The notes under the pieces are model-generated. The model was not told the origin of the DNA and did not search any database. It saw only the letters and a program-made list of their open reading frames with translations. A stretch of DNA of 64,000 nt, taken from contig JAKLIW010000001.1 in the NCBI GenBank assembly GCA_022709425.1, positions 143,552 through 207,551 of the forward strand, read 5' to 3'. Positions 24,248-33,280 of the stretch are shown here, piece after piece. Both the position numbers and the translations under genes were made by a program. Every line of letters starts with the position of its first letter. Position 1 is the first letter of the stretch. The DNA is from a bacterium (GTDB lineage: Bacteria > UBP6 > UBA1177 > JAKLFG01).

Positions 24248-24276
24248 TTGCGTTTAGAAAAAAAGTGGCGATACTG
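24248..24276 (+). promoter_or_regulatory. Promoter of the RRM protein gene
   Basis: TTGCGT at 24248-24253 and GATACT at 24270-24275 (16-nt spacer). This leaves a leader of about 65 nt before ATG 24347. Confidence 0.5.
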
Positions 24277-24346
24277 ACTTTGTTTTGCTCCTCTTTCGGG
24301 TGAATGAGGAGTTTGTTTTATTTCCGTTTTGAAGAGGTACAGGACC

Positions 24347-24598
24347 ATGGCAGTTCAGCTTTACGTGGGCAATCTTTCCTACAGCACGACCGAAGACGGT
24401 CTCAAGAGCACTTTCGGCGAATTCGGCGAAGTCATTTCGGCGAAGATCGTCATGGATCGCGACACCGGCAGATCGAAGGGCTTCGGCTTCGTCGAGATGG
24501 CGGATCAGGCTGCGGCCGACAAGGCGATCAGTCGCCTCGACGGCAAAGACCTCGGCGGTCGCAACATCAAAGTCAACATCGCCAAGCCCAAGAAGTAA
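24347..24598 (+). CDS. RNA-binding protein with a single RRM domain
   Basis: An 83-residue protein that is one complete RRM: RNP2 as LYVGNL near residue 5 and RNP1 as KGFGFVEM near residue 46, ending in a basic KPKK tail. Short bacterial RRM proteins of this type (Rbp family) are often cold-induced RNA chaperones; cold regulation is not visible here except as a long, AT-rich leader. ATG 24347 follows GGTACAGGACC. It is monocistronic and divergent from the PHP lipoprotein operon. Confidence 0.95.
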   Translation: MAVQLYVGNLSYSTTEDGLKSTFGEFGEVISAKIVMDRDTGRSKGFGFVEMADQAAADKAISRLDGKDLGGRNIKVNIAKPKK

Positions 24599-24652
24599 TA
24601 CGGCGAACTGTTCCGCTCTTCTTTTCTTTTCACCATTATTATTCGACATTTC

Positions 24653-24682
24653 TTGACTTGAAAAAGCACATAACGCTATTCT
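24653..24682 (+). promoter_or_regulatory. Promoter of the HD-domain gene
   Basis: TTGACT at 24653-24658 and TATTCT at 24677-24682 with an 18-nt spacer, followed by a GGAGGAG ribosome site at about 24697. Confidence 0.6.
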
Positions 24683-24706
24683 CGTTCATGAATACGGAGG
24701 AGATAT

Positions 24707-25507
24707 ATGTCATCACCCAAACAGAACACCATTGAACAACGGCTTCTGAAGCGACTCTCCGGAACGGCGCGGCGGGCGGCAGAACTGCTGTGTGGCGACC
24801 CGGAACTCAAAAGTCTTCAGGAATACGCCAACACCGTATCGATAACACGGCTCAATTTCAACGACCATGGCCCGGTCCACATGCGCACCGTCGCAGCGAA
24901 TGCGATGAGGCTCTTCGATCTACTCGAAGAGGCGGGCGTCGAATTCAACCTCGCCAAGGAGAATATCGGCGACAACGAAATGAGCCGCGTCGCGGTCCTT
25001 TTTGCCGCGCTGATGCACGACATCGGCATGACGGTCGGCCGCGAGGACCACGAACACACCGCGCTCCTGTTCGCCATCCCCATCATGGACCGGCTGCTTC
25101 TGGAACTCTATCCCCACTCGTTGGAGAAACGGGTCGTCATTCGCTCGCTCGCCATCGAAGGGATCGTCGGCCACATGGCTCATCAACGCATCCACTCACT
25201 TGAAGCGGGGGTGGTGCTCGTCGCCGACGGACTCGACATGAAGAAAGGACGTTCGCGCATCCCGATGCTCATCAGTCCCGGCGCGAAGGTGGGCGATATC
25301 CACCAGTACAGCTCGGCCTCGATAGACGATGTGGCGATAGAGAAAGGCGCCGAGCGACCTGTCCGCATCACCGTCACCATGAGCGAATCGGTCGGCTTCT
25401 TTCAAGTGGAGGCGGTCCTCTTCACCAAAATAGACGCCAGCTCGGTCAAACCCCACATCGAACTCTACGCCGCCGTCGAGGGAAACGAACCAAAACGGTA
25501 CCTGTGA
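24707..25507 (+). CDS. HD-domain phosphohydrolase
   Basis: A 266-residue protein with HD-type metal ligands: FNDHGPVH near residue 51, LMHDIGM with the HD pair near residue 104, and later EDHEHT and HMAHQRIHS histidines. HD proteins of this size hydrolyse phosphate from nucleotides or related molecules; the substrate is unknown. A strong GGAGGAG precedes ATG 24707. The next gene starts within a few bases of its stop. Confidence 0.85.
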   Translation: MSSPKQNTIEQRLLKRLSGTARRAAELLCGDPELKSLQEYANTVSITRLNFNDHGPVHMRTVAANAMRLFDLLEEAGVEFNLAKENIGDNEMSRVAVLFAALMHDIGMTVGREDHEHTALLFAIPIMDRLLLELYPHSLEKRVVIRSLAIEGIVGHMAHQRIHSLEAGVVLVADGLDMKKGRSRIPMLISPGAKVGDIHQYSSASIDDVAIEKGAERPVRITVTMSESVGFFQVEAVLFTKIDASSVKPHIELYAAVEGNEPKRYL

Positions 25508-25509
25508 CC

Positions 25510-25956
25510 ATGCGTATCCTCGTCGACGCCGACGCCTGCCCCGGACCGGTCAAAGAGATGCTCTTCCGCGCCTCGGCGCGGCGAGACATCGCGATAGTGC
25601 TGGTGGCGAACCGTTGGGTTGAACCGCCGAAAAGCGATCTCATCACCGCCATCGTCGTGCCGCAGGGGCCCGATGTAGCCGACGACCGTATCGTCGAAAT
25701 GACCTCTGCGGGCGACCTCATCATCACCGCCGACATACCGCTGGCCGACCGCGTCATCGCCAAGGGGGCGACGGTGATAACCCCCAAGGGACACCTGCTG
25801 ACCGCGTCCAACATCGGCGAACGGTTATCCCTGCGTAATGTCATGGATGAGATGCGCGGCGCCGGCATCGACACCGGCGGACCCTCCCCCTACTCCACCA
25901 AAGACAAACAACGATTCGCCGCCGCATTCGACCGGTTCTTGGCAAAATACTCCTGA
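25510..25956 (+). CDS. YaiI/YqxD family (DUF188, UPF0178) protein
   Basis: A 148-residue protein beginning MRILVDADACPGPVKEML, with ITADIPLADRVIAKGA and GGPSPYSTKDKQRF, the full set of YaiI/YqxD family signatures. It has a PIN-like fold with conserved Asp residues, but the biochemical role is unknown. ATG 25510 lies 2 nt after the HD gene stop; a GTG six bases earlier is possible. Confidence 0.95.
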   Translation: MRILVDADACPGPVKEMLFRASARRDIAIVLVANRWVEPPKSDLITAIVVPQGPDVADDRIVEMTSAGDLIITADIPLADRVIAKGATVITPKGHLLTASNIGERLSLRNVMDEMRGAGIDTGGPSPYSTKDKQRFAAAFDRFLAKYS

Positions 25957-26036
25957 TTTTTCTAGCAAAATCTTGCGACCGCGCTATCGTGAGAGGGATC
26001 GCTGGGTTTGATGTCCACCATGAAGGAGTCCGTCTC

Positions 26037-28193
26037 ATGAAAAAAGTCATGTGTTTCGTGATGATGTTCCTGTTCATTGCCGCGTGCGACGACAACAAGA
26101 AAAAGATCGTACCGAAAGACGGCGATGAGGTCGCCACCGACGAAATCGCCATCGGCGACGCGGATGAATTAACGGGCGACGAGTTATTGCCCGACGGCGA
26201 CGAACTGCTCTCCGACTCGGACGAACCGGTCGTGCCGGGCTGCGGCAACGGCGTCATCGAAGAGGGGGAAGAATGCGACGGCCCGGCCGAATGCGCCGTG
26301 GTAGACCCGGAACGCTATCTCAGCGGCACCGCCGAATGCATCGAAAGCTGCGCCCGCTACGATACCACCAACTGCATCCGCCCCTGCGAGGACGGCCAAC
26401 TGCGCTGTAATGCCAATGTGATCGAGCAGTGCGCGAGCAATGTATGGTCCGAGACACAGGACTGTTCGGACGACGATCTCAAATGTTTCAGCAGCATGGG
26501 CGCCACCGAATGCCGCGAACTGGGTGAATACATCACCTGCAACGAAATATTCCAGTGTTATCGGACATGCGACGGCGACGAGACCTGCATAGAGGAATGC
26601 ATCGCGGCCGGCGGGCCCAACTCGCAAAGCCTATTCACGCCTCTTGAGGAATGCATCGACACGAGCTGCGCCGATGTCGCCGCCACCCAACTCAGCCAAT
26701 GCGTCAACATCTATTGTCGTCCCCTCTATCAGTCCTGCCGTAACGACGAAGGTCCCGTCTGCGGCAACGGCGTGGTCGAACCGAACGAAGCCTGCGACGA
26801 CGGCAACATCTCGGCAGGCGACGGCTGTGCGTCCGATTGCACGGAGGAAACACCCGGCGTGTGCGGCAACGGTACGCTCGAAAGCCCCGAAAAATGCGAT
26901 GACGGCGCGCTGGTCAATGGCGACGGCTGTTCCGACGCATGCCTGATCGAATACGGCGACCGGTTCGATTTCACCGGCCCCGATTATGCGGGCGATGTCC
27001 TGATGGCGATCAACGTGTCGCCCAACGGCGACACCCAGTCGGCGACCGGCACCTTGCCCACGATGCTCGCCCGCCGCGCGGTCATCCCGGCCACCTCCGC
27101 TACCGGGCTCGATCTTTTCATCAACCCACACTTCGGCGTACCCGAAGGGCTCACGCCCGAAGACCTGTTCCGCCCGACCCTGCTTCTGGCCGCCGCCGAA
27201 GGAGACACACAATCCTTTAATGTGATCAATGAGAACAATCAAGTCGAACAGGTCACCGCCACCCTCATGAAGATCGCCGAACATGTCCAGATCTGGGTCT
27301 CCGATACCGAATGGGCCACCGAAGAACAGATCGAAGCGATCGCCACCGAATTCGATACCGTCATCTTTCCGCTGGTCACCACGAATTTCTATGAACCGAG
27401 CGATGTGAACGGTGACGAAACCATAACGCTCCTCTTCACCGATCTGGGCAATCTCATCGCCGGTTACTTCAGCCCCGGCGACCTCTATTCCGCCAGCCAA
27501 TACCAGCAATCCAACGAACGCGACATGATCTTCGTCAGCACCAAGAACACGCTCGACAAAGCAGGCGCCTACGCCGTTATCACCCACGAATTCCAGCACC
27601 TCGTCAACAACAATCGGAACACCCTCGTCGAGGGCGACATGGGCGCGCTTAACGACATGGGGAACCTCTGGATCAATGAAGGACTTTCGATGACCGCGAT
27701 GCACCTCTACAACGGCGTGCAGACCAACTGGATCGGGGCTTACAACACCGGCGCCGCGATAGCTGAAGGGCAGTCGCTCACCTACTGGGAATACAATGAC
27801 AACGTAAAGGTCTACGGAAATTACGCCCTCAGCTACCTCTTCTTCCAGTACCTCTACGCGCAGGGCGGCAAGGATGCCGCAATGTTCCGCCAGATCATCG
27901 AGAGCGCGAACAACAACTATCTCTGCGTCGAAGAGGCCATCAAAGCGCATGTGGCTCCCGGTTTGACGATGAGCGACTTTACCACCAACTGGCATCTGGC
28001 GCTCTTCCTCAATGAACCGACCGGCACTTTCGGTTTCGAAAGCGCCGACTTCAATCTTTCCCAGCGCCTCTACACCGGAACCGCAACCACCCTGCGCGGC
28101 ACCGGCGCGATCTTTAAAGAGATATCGGCCACCTTCACCGAGCCTGCCGACAAAGGTCCCCTCACCCGCTATATCGGCATCACGACGAACTGA
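26037..28193 (+). CDS. Secreted metalloprotease-like lipoprotein (M30/hyicolysin-like) with Cys-rich repeats
   Basis: A 718-residue predicted lipoprotein (signal MKKVMCFVMMFLFIAAC) with an acidic stalk. Several Cys-rich segments follow, including CGNGVIEEGEECD, CGNGVVEPNEACDDGNISAGDGC and CGNGTLESPEKCDDG. A C-terminal zinc-protease domain has VITHEFQHLVN (HExxH, near residue 515) with LWINEGLSM supplying a further Glu about 35 residues later. This arrangement resembles M30-family peptidases. Export plus the Cys-rich modules suggest a surface-bound protease. AAGGAG precedes ATG 26037 and a strong terminator follows. Confidence 0.85.
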   Translation: MKKVMCFVMMFLFIAACDDNKKKIVPKDGDEVATDEIAIGDADELTGDELLPDGDELLSDSDEPVVPGCGNGVIEEGEECDGPAECAVVDPERYLSGTAECIESCARYDTTNCIRPCEDGQLRCNANVIEQCASNVWSETQDCSDDDLKCFSSMGATECRELGEYITCNEIFQCYRTCDGDETCIEECIAAGGPNSQSLFTPLEECIDTSCADVAATQLSQCVNIYCRPLYQSCRNDEGPVCGNGVVEPNEACDDGNISAGDGCASDCTEETPGVCGNGTLESPEKCDDGALVNGDGCSDACLIEYGDRFDFTGPDYAGDVLMAINVSPNGDTQSATGTLPTMLARRAVIPATSATGLDLFINPHFGVPEGLTPEDLFRPTLLLAAAEGDTQSFNVINENNQVEQVTATLMKIAEHVQIWVSDTEWATEEQIEAIATEFDTVIFPLVTTNFYEPSDVNGDETITLLFTDLGNLIAGYFSPGDLYSASQYQQSNERDMIFVSTKNTLDKAGAYAVITHEFQHLVNNNRNTLVEGDMGALNDMGNLWINEGLSMTAMHLYNGVQTNWIGAYNTGAAIAEGQSLTYWEYNDNVKVYGNYALSYLFFQYLYAQGGKDAAMFRQIIESANNNYLCVEEAIKAHVAPGLTMSDFTTNWHLALFLNEPTGTFGFESADFNLSQRLYTGTATTLRGTGAIFKEISATFTEPADKGPLTRYIGITTN

Positions 28194-28209
28194 TCCTAAA
28201 TCATAGAAC

Positions 28210-28244
28210 AAGGGCGGACCATAACGGCCCGCCCTTCGTTTTTT
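28210..28244 (+). terminator. Rho-independent terminator of the metalloprotease gene
   Basis: The stem AAGGGCGG (28210-28217) pairs with CCGCCCTT (28229-28236), and a T6 run follows at 28239-28244. It ends transcription of the M30-like gene before the convergent gene. Confidence 0.9.
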
Positions 28245-28263
28245 GTGTTTCTTAAGAAATGCC

Positions 28264-29808
28264 TTACGGGCAGTCTATCTTGATGGTGCAGTCGTAGCCG
28301 GAAAATTCGGTGCCGTCGATCCATGTTTGGGCCGCGAAGGCCGAATCGATGTCGGGATTCTGATAGTCGCAGTAGGGCTGGCTGGTGTGCGGTTCGTTGG
28401 CGCAGACGACCGAATGGAAACCGCTACACAGAGTCGCATCGGGCCAGTCGGTGCAACCGCTCACCACGGTCAGTGTCGTCACGCCGTCGGCGCAGGCACA
28501 GGTGGCCGCCGCCCCGTCGCTATCGGGGATCTCGGTATCGGTCGTATCGTCGGGAATAGCCGAATCATAATCGGAAATGACGCTGTCGGGCTGCCCTTCG
28601 ACGACGCATTCACAGGCAACGCAGGTCTCGCGGGCCGCCTCGTTACAGTCGGTCGACTGTTCGCATTCTTCGGGGGCAGTGATCGTGCCATCGCCGCAGA
28701 CCGCGTGGCCTTCCGGCACGCACTGGCAATTCACGCAGTCCTCGGTGGCGCCGCAGTCGGCCTTTACCTCGCATTGTTCGGGCGCCGTGACCACACCGTC
28801 GCCGCAGGCCGCCGGGCCGACGCATGTGCAGTTCTGGCATTCCTCGTCGGCATTGTCGCAATCGGCGTTCTGTTCGCATTGCTCGTTAAGGTCGATGGTG
28901 CCATTGCCGCAGGTGAGGAGCGCGCATTTGCAGTCCTCGCATTTGTAGAGTGACGGATCGGCCTCGGAACAGTCGGTCGGCGACTCGCATTCCTCACCGG
29001 TCTCCAGCGTGCTGTTCCCGCAGACCGCGCCGATCTCGACGCAAATGCAGGCGCTGCATTCCTGCCCTTCGGGGCAACCGTATGCCTCCGAACCGTGATC
29101 GCACTGTTCGCCACCCGACAGGAGGGCATCTCCGCAACAGCCGCAGTTGATGCATTCGTATTGGTGCGCGGGGTAGAGTGTCGCGCAATCGGCCGTGGTG
29201 GCGCAGTTGGTCTCGCGGAATACCGCTTCGCCGTTGCAGGTATAGGGATCGGTCTCCACATGGCTCAGCATAAGAGTGAATGCGGAGAAGTGGCCGACCT
29301 GCGACATGATGGGATCACCCGCCATGATCGGGTCGCCCGCCATGATCGGGTCGCCCGCCATGATCGGATCGCCCGCCATGATCGGATCGCCGGCGCCTTC
29401 CTGTCCGACATGCCAACTCCCGCCGCGCAATGTCGCCGCGACCAGAATGTTACCCGCCGGGACCTTCCCATCTTTGGTCAGGTAGCCTTCGTGCGGCTTG
29501 ATACCCATGACGACCTTGGTCTTGAAGGTGGTGCCGCTCGGTCCGAACTCATAAATATAGCTCATGCAGTCTTTTTCCGCCGGATAACCGTCGCGCGTTT
29601 TTTTCACGATGGTTATCTCGGTGTCGGCCTCGAGCGCACCGGCCGGGATATTAACCAGAGCGTCACCCGAAGGAAGAGAAACGGTCCCACCGGCGACGGC
29701 CGTCACCTTTTTCGAGGTCTTCTCTATCTCCTTTGAGGACTCTTTCTTCGCACAAGCGCCTATCGCCACTAAGGCGATGAGCGAAAAAACGACAAGGAAT
29801 CGTTTCAT
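28264..29808 (-). CDS. Mosaic lipoprotein: ZU5-like domain, GDPIMA repeats, Cys-rich repeats
   Basis: A 514-residue predicted lipoprotein (signal ending LVAIGAC). Residues 35-130 resemble a ZU5 domain (GGTVSLPSGDALVNIPAGALE). Residues 140-168 are five GDPIM units, then SQVGHFSAFTLM. Residues about 190-415 hold several Cys-rich units of the form CGNGTI..NEQCE....C.....C..C.C. An acidic linker and a C-terminal Cys-containing domain end the protein. The same ZU5-GDPIMA-SQVGHF start occurs in the larger neighbour. Likely a surface-exposed structural or adhesive protein; no enzyme motif was seen. Confidence 0.83.
   Translation of the reverse strand: MKRFLVVFSLIALVAIGACAKKESSKEIEKTSKKVTAVAGGTVSLPSGDALVNIPAGALEADTEITIVKKTRDGYPAEKDCMSYIYEFGPSGTTFKTKVVMGIKPHEGYLTKDGKVPAGNILVAATLRGGSWHVGQEGAGDPIMAGDPIMAGDPIMAGDPIMAGDPIMSQVGHFSAFTLMLSHVETDPYTCNGEAVFRETNCATTADCATLYPAHQYECINCGCCGDALLSGGEQCDHGSEAYGCPEGQECSACICVEIGAVCGNSTLETGEECESPTDCSEADPSLYKCEDCKCALLTCGNGTIDLNEQCEQNADCDNADEECQNCTCVGPAACGDGVVTAPEQCEVKADCGATEDCVNCQCVPEGHAVCGDGTITAPEECEQSTDCNEAARETCVACECVVEGQPDSVISDYDSAIPDDTTDTEIPDSDGAAATCACADGVTTLTVVSGCTDWPDATLCSGFHSVVCANEPHTSQPYCDYQNPDIDSAFAAQTWIDGTEFSGYDCTIKIDCP
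29305..29391 (-). repeat. 18-bp tandem repeat encoding GDPIMA (five units)
   Basis: Tandem 18-bp units of the ATCGGATCGCCCGCCATG type with slight synonymous variation. They encode GDPIMA in-frame within the 28264-29808 gene and mirror the longer array at 32679-32804. Confidence 0.95.
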
Positions 29809-29858
29809 AGACACACCCCGTAAATAAATAATGAAAATGATCAATACTAGAAAAGAAA

Positions 29859-32800
29859 TTAAACCCCGAGCCCGCCACCATTGTCGATATACCCATCGCA
29901 ATCGTCATCAATCCCGTTATCGAAATCAAACGCGCCCGGATGGATCTCGGGATCGAGCGGAGCGCAGTCGATCTCATCATTCGACCCGTCGAAATCGCTG
30001 TCGATGCCGGCCGTCTCGCAGATGAAATGCGCCATGGACCATGCTTCGAGGATCACCCATGCCGCAGAGTCAGCCTCAAGATCGAATACCGCGGCGAAGG
30101 GACCTTCCCCCGTTAGATCGGGCTGATCGGTATCCCAGTTGAGATACGACGACTGATGGGTGGTGACCCACGCGAGGGTCTCCGCCTCGGCGATATCGCT
30201 CAGACCGATCCACACATGATCGAAATTCCCGAACTCGCTCCGTGCCTGCGCATAGAGCCAAGCATTTTCCGCAGCATCGTCCACAACCACCAGCGCGGCG
30301 TTGGCATCGGTGCGGCACACACTCATCGCATCGACGAACGACGGCCAGCCGTCGCCGTTGTTAACGCCGAGCATATAGGTGTGACCGTCCCGTGTATAGG
30401 TAGGCCAAGGACAAACGCCGTTGCCCATACCGATCTCATCGCCCATCAGCATTTTAGGTGCAGGGTTAGGAATAATCACTCCGCCGCCTTGAGAGGGATA
30501 TTGATCGATAAGGCCGTCGCAGTCGTCGTCCCGACCGTTGCAGACCTCCTCGTTCCCCGGGTAGACGAGCGGGTTGTTCGGAGCGCAGTCACAGAGATCG
30601 CCGACTTCATCTCCATCGGAGTCGGGACCGCAGGCCTCGCATACCAAAGACGCGTAATTATCGCATGACGTACTGTACCACAGCGGGCTGTCGCTATAGG
30701 TGTCGATCATGGCGCAGGCCGATGAGAAATCAACATCCGGTTCTCCCGGCATCCATTTACGGAAGGTCGGCTGATCGGGGGTCCACCACCGCCACTGGTC
30801 GAACTGCACCACCGTGGTAAGGCCGATCCAGTAGGAACTATCGGTGCCGAAATAATCCTTAGCCCGATCAAAGACCCAGAGGTTCTCCGCGCTGTCGTTT
30901 ATCGTAACCGGGACATATCCCTGACCGCATTCACCGGGAGAATTGTAGCCGCCGCCATCTCTGAAAAGGTAGGTGTGGTCGTTAAAAACATAGAGCTTGC
31001 CGCTACAGTCGCCATAGTAGCCGTCACTCTGACCACTATCGAAGGCCTTATCGCCGCCTTCGCCGCCGCCTTCGCCTTCGTCTACGATACCGTTGCAGTT
31101 GTCGTCCCGGCCGTTGCAGGAATCATACCGATAGGGATTGATATTGGGATCTTCCGGCGCGCAATCGCAGGCATCGCCGGCGCCGTCATCGTCCTCATCT
31201 TCCTGATCGTGGTTAGCTACCTCGGGGCAGTTGTCCCATTCGTTGGGAATGCCGTCCCCATCCTCATCGGGCTCACAGGAAACGCTGGGCGGCCCCATAT
31301 CGTAATCGCTGTCGGTACCGGAGGTGTAGAGAACATATCCCTCCGCGCAGGCGTCGCAGAACTGACCGCCCCACGGACCGTAACAGATACAGAAATTGTT
31401 GCCGTCGCATTCTCCGCGATCGTTACAGTCGTACTGCTCTCCCACACAATGGGTAGCGGTCGCCCCCGCGCCATCGCACTCGTAGGCGGCACACTGATCG
31501 GTCCCGACGCAGGCGGTCCCGGCGCTCTTTATCGCATCGCTCGGACAATCGACCGACGATCCGGTGCAGTAATCTTTGACATCGCACGGCCCCTGCAGAT
31601 CGCGGCAGACGGTCGCCGCGCTCTTAACGCGGGCGACGCACTGGTTGTTGGTCCCGTCGCACACATCGGCCAGATCGCAGACGCCCGCCGCCGGGTTGCA
31701 GACCGTGTTCGCCGCCACCTTCGTATCAGTCGCCGGGCAATCGGGAGTTCCACCCGTACAGGTCTCCGCCAGATCACAGGGACCGGCCGCTTCGCGGCAT
31801 TCGAACCCACTATCCTGATAATCGTCGGCAGGGCAATCGGCCGAAAGCCCGGTGCAGAGCTCGACGACATCGCAACCGCCGTTGGCAGGACGACACGGTA
31901 CCGTATCGGGTTGTAGTTCATCGGTGGGACAGGCGCCGGAAACGCCGTCGCACAGTTCGGCGGCATCGCACAGGCCGGCCGCCGGATTGCAGACCGTCTC
32001 GGCCGGTTTCACCGCATCGAGCGGACAGTCGGCGGAAGAGCCGGTACAATATTCGGCCACATCGCAGGTCCCAACCGCGGCGCGGCAAACAACCTGAGCG
32101 GATTCGTAATTCGCCATACAGCGGCCCTCGCCGTCGCAGGTATCGGGATTGTCGCACGCGGTATCGGCGCTATCTCCGCACGCGGTCTGGGCCGCCTTGT
32201 TGGCCGAACCGCAGATATAGCCGCCGCTCCCTTCGCTGCACAGGTCATCGGCGCAATCGTTACCCTGATGACAGGCGGAGGGCACGCCGCCGGGGAACTG
32301 ATGCGTAGTGCAGGCGCCCGCTGTATCACAGGCATCTTCACCATTGCAGTAGATGCCGTCGTTGCAGTTCTTGCCTTCAACGATGAGGCCCTGATCGTCG
32401 GTGCACTCGCTCACACAGTAATGGCCTTGGGCAACGAACGGCTCCTCGCAATCGCAGGTCGCCTTGCCCTCCGTCACCACGCAGGTCCCATGTCCCGAAC
32501 AGGTCACCCCTTGGCAGGGATCGGTGACGATATCGGTATCGACCTCGGCGTTGTCCTTGTCGGCCGGCTTTCCGTCATCCACTTCCTCAACCTCGTCGGC
32601 GTCCCCCATCAGATCGTCGTCGTTCTCCGGCAGGATATCCTGCATATAGAGGGAAAAATCGGTGAAGTGACCCACCTGCGACATGATCGGATCTCCCGCC
32701 ATGATCGGGTCGCCCGCCATGATCGGATCGCCCGCCATAATCGGATCGCCCGCCATGATCGGATCGCCCGCCATGATCGGATCACCCGACATGACCGGAT

Positions 32801-33200
32801 CGCCCGAGTGACGATTCTGCCATTCGCCGCTTCTGAATATCGAAGTGGTCAGACGCCGCCCTTCGGGAACGGTCGTCGTTTTCAGCGGTTTTATGCTGAG
32901 CGTCACCGGCTTCTTGAATTTCAGCCCCGACGGCTCGCAGCGAACCACATCGCTGACGACATTCTTCTCGTCGGGATAGCCGTCCTTCTTGACCAATGTC
33001 AACGTAATGTAGGTGTCTTCGGCCAGCGCCCCGGCCGGAATGTCCATTTTCACGACACCCGACTCGGTCTCGACCGATCCGCCTTCGGACGCGGAGACTT
33101 TGACCTGCGTCTTTTCAACCACCTCGCCGGTCGTCTCTTCGCCGCAGGAGACGAACATCAAAATCGACAAGGCGCACATTACTGATAAAACGGTTCTCAT
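29859..33200 (-). CDS. Large mosaic lipoprotein with ZU5, GDPIMA, disintegrin-like, TSP3/MopE and C-type lectin modules
   Basis: A 1113-residue predicted lipoprotein (signal ending LMFVSC). In order: ZU5-like domain (about 33-130), seven GDP(I/V)M units (133-174), SQVGHFTDF, an acidic stalk, an EGF-like segment, about six 32-residue units of the form CR...G.CD..EYCTG.S.DCP.D that resemble ADAM disintegrin sequence, and TSP3-like DEDGDGIPNEWDNCP. MopE-type CNGRDDNCNGIVDEG repeats and two C-type-lectin-like domains (YWIGLT...W, VWIGLSD...WVT) follow. All of this points to an extracellular adhesin. It has its own promoter at 33231-33258. Confidence 0.85.
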   Translation of the reverse strand: MRTVLSVMCALSILMFVSCGEETTGEVVEKTQVKVSASEGGSVETESGVVKMDIPAGALAEDTYITLTLVKKDGYPDEKNVVSDVVRCEPSGLKFKKPVTLSIKPLKTTTVPEGRRLTTSIFRSGEWQNRHSGDPVMSGDPIMAGDPIMAGDPIMAGDPIMAGDPIMAGDPIMSQVGHFTDFSLYMQDILPENDDDLMGDADEVEEVDDGKPADKDNAEVDTDIVTDPCQGVTCSGHGTCVVTEGKATCDCEEPFVAQGHYCVSECTDDQGLIVEGKNCNDGIYCNGEDACDTAGACTTHQFPGGVPSACHQGNDCADDLCSEGSGGYICGSANKAAQTACGDSADTACDNPDTCDGEGRCMANYESAQVVCRAAVGTCDVAEYCTGSSADCPLDAVKPAETVCNPAAGLCDAAELCDGVSGACPTDELQPDTVPCRPANGGCDVVELCTGLSADCPADDYQDSGFECREAAGPCDLAETCTGGTPDCPATDTKVAANTVCNPAAGVCDLADVCDGTNNQCVARVKSAATVCRDLQGPCDVKDYCTGSSVDCPSDAIKSAGTACVGTDQCAAYECDGAGATATHCVGEQYDCNDRGECDGNNFCICYGPWGGQFCDACAEGYVLYTSGTDSDYDMGPPSVSCEPDEDGDGIPNEWDNCPEVANHDQEDEDDDGAGDACDCAPEDPNINPYRYDSCNGRDDNCNGIVDEGEGGGEGGDKAFDSGQSDGYYGDCSGKLYVFNDHTYLFRDGGGYNSPGECGQGYVPVTINDSAENLWVFDRAKDYFGTDSSYWIGLTTVVQFDQWRWWTPDQPTFRKWMPGEPDVDFSSACAMIDTYSDSPLWYSTSCDNYASLVCEACGPDSDGDEVGDLCDCAPNNPLVYPGNEEVCNGRDDDCDGLIDQYPSQGGGVIIPNPAPKMLMGDEIGMGNGVCPWPTYTRDGHTYMLGVNNGDGWPSFVDAMSVCRTDANAALVVVDDAAENAWLYAQARSEFGNFDHVWIGLSDIAEAETLAWVTTHQSSYLNWDTDQPDLTGEGPFAAVFDLEADSAAWVILEAWSMAHFICETAGIDSDFDGSNDEIDCAPLDPEIHPGAFDFDNGIDDDCDGYIDNGGGLGV
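32679..32804 (-). repeat. 18-bp tandem repeat encoding GDPIMA (seven units)
   Basis: Seven in-frame 18-bp units; the first encodes GDPVMS, the last GDPIMS. Units are nearly identical at DNA level, so copy number could change by slippage or recombination, including with the array at 29305-29391. Confidence 0.95.
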
Positions 33201-33230
33201 AGGAGCCCCCTTAAAAAAACAAGACGATTG

Positions 33231-33258
33231 ATTCTATCTTTATTAGGGGAAAAGTCAA
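33231..33258 (-). promoter_or_regulatory. Promoter of the large mosaic lipoprotein gene
   Basis: On the minus strand TTGACT (33258-33253), 16 nt, TAGAAT (33236-33231), about 30 nt before the start codon. It may also serve the shorter paralogue, which lies 50 nt downstream. Confidence 0.75.
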
Positions 33259-33280
33259 CGAGAGAGAGAGGCTTTTTCTG

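Noticed and set aside
26631..28211. 526-residue minus-strand ORF opposite the M30-like protease
   Set aside because: The plus strand carries the signal peptide, Cys repeats and HExxH; the minus frame shows only low-complexity shadow.
29305..32804. Regular short repeats that might be taken for CRISPR
   Set aside because: Units are 18 bp, contiguous without spacers and encode GDPIMA in frame; no cas genes are present.
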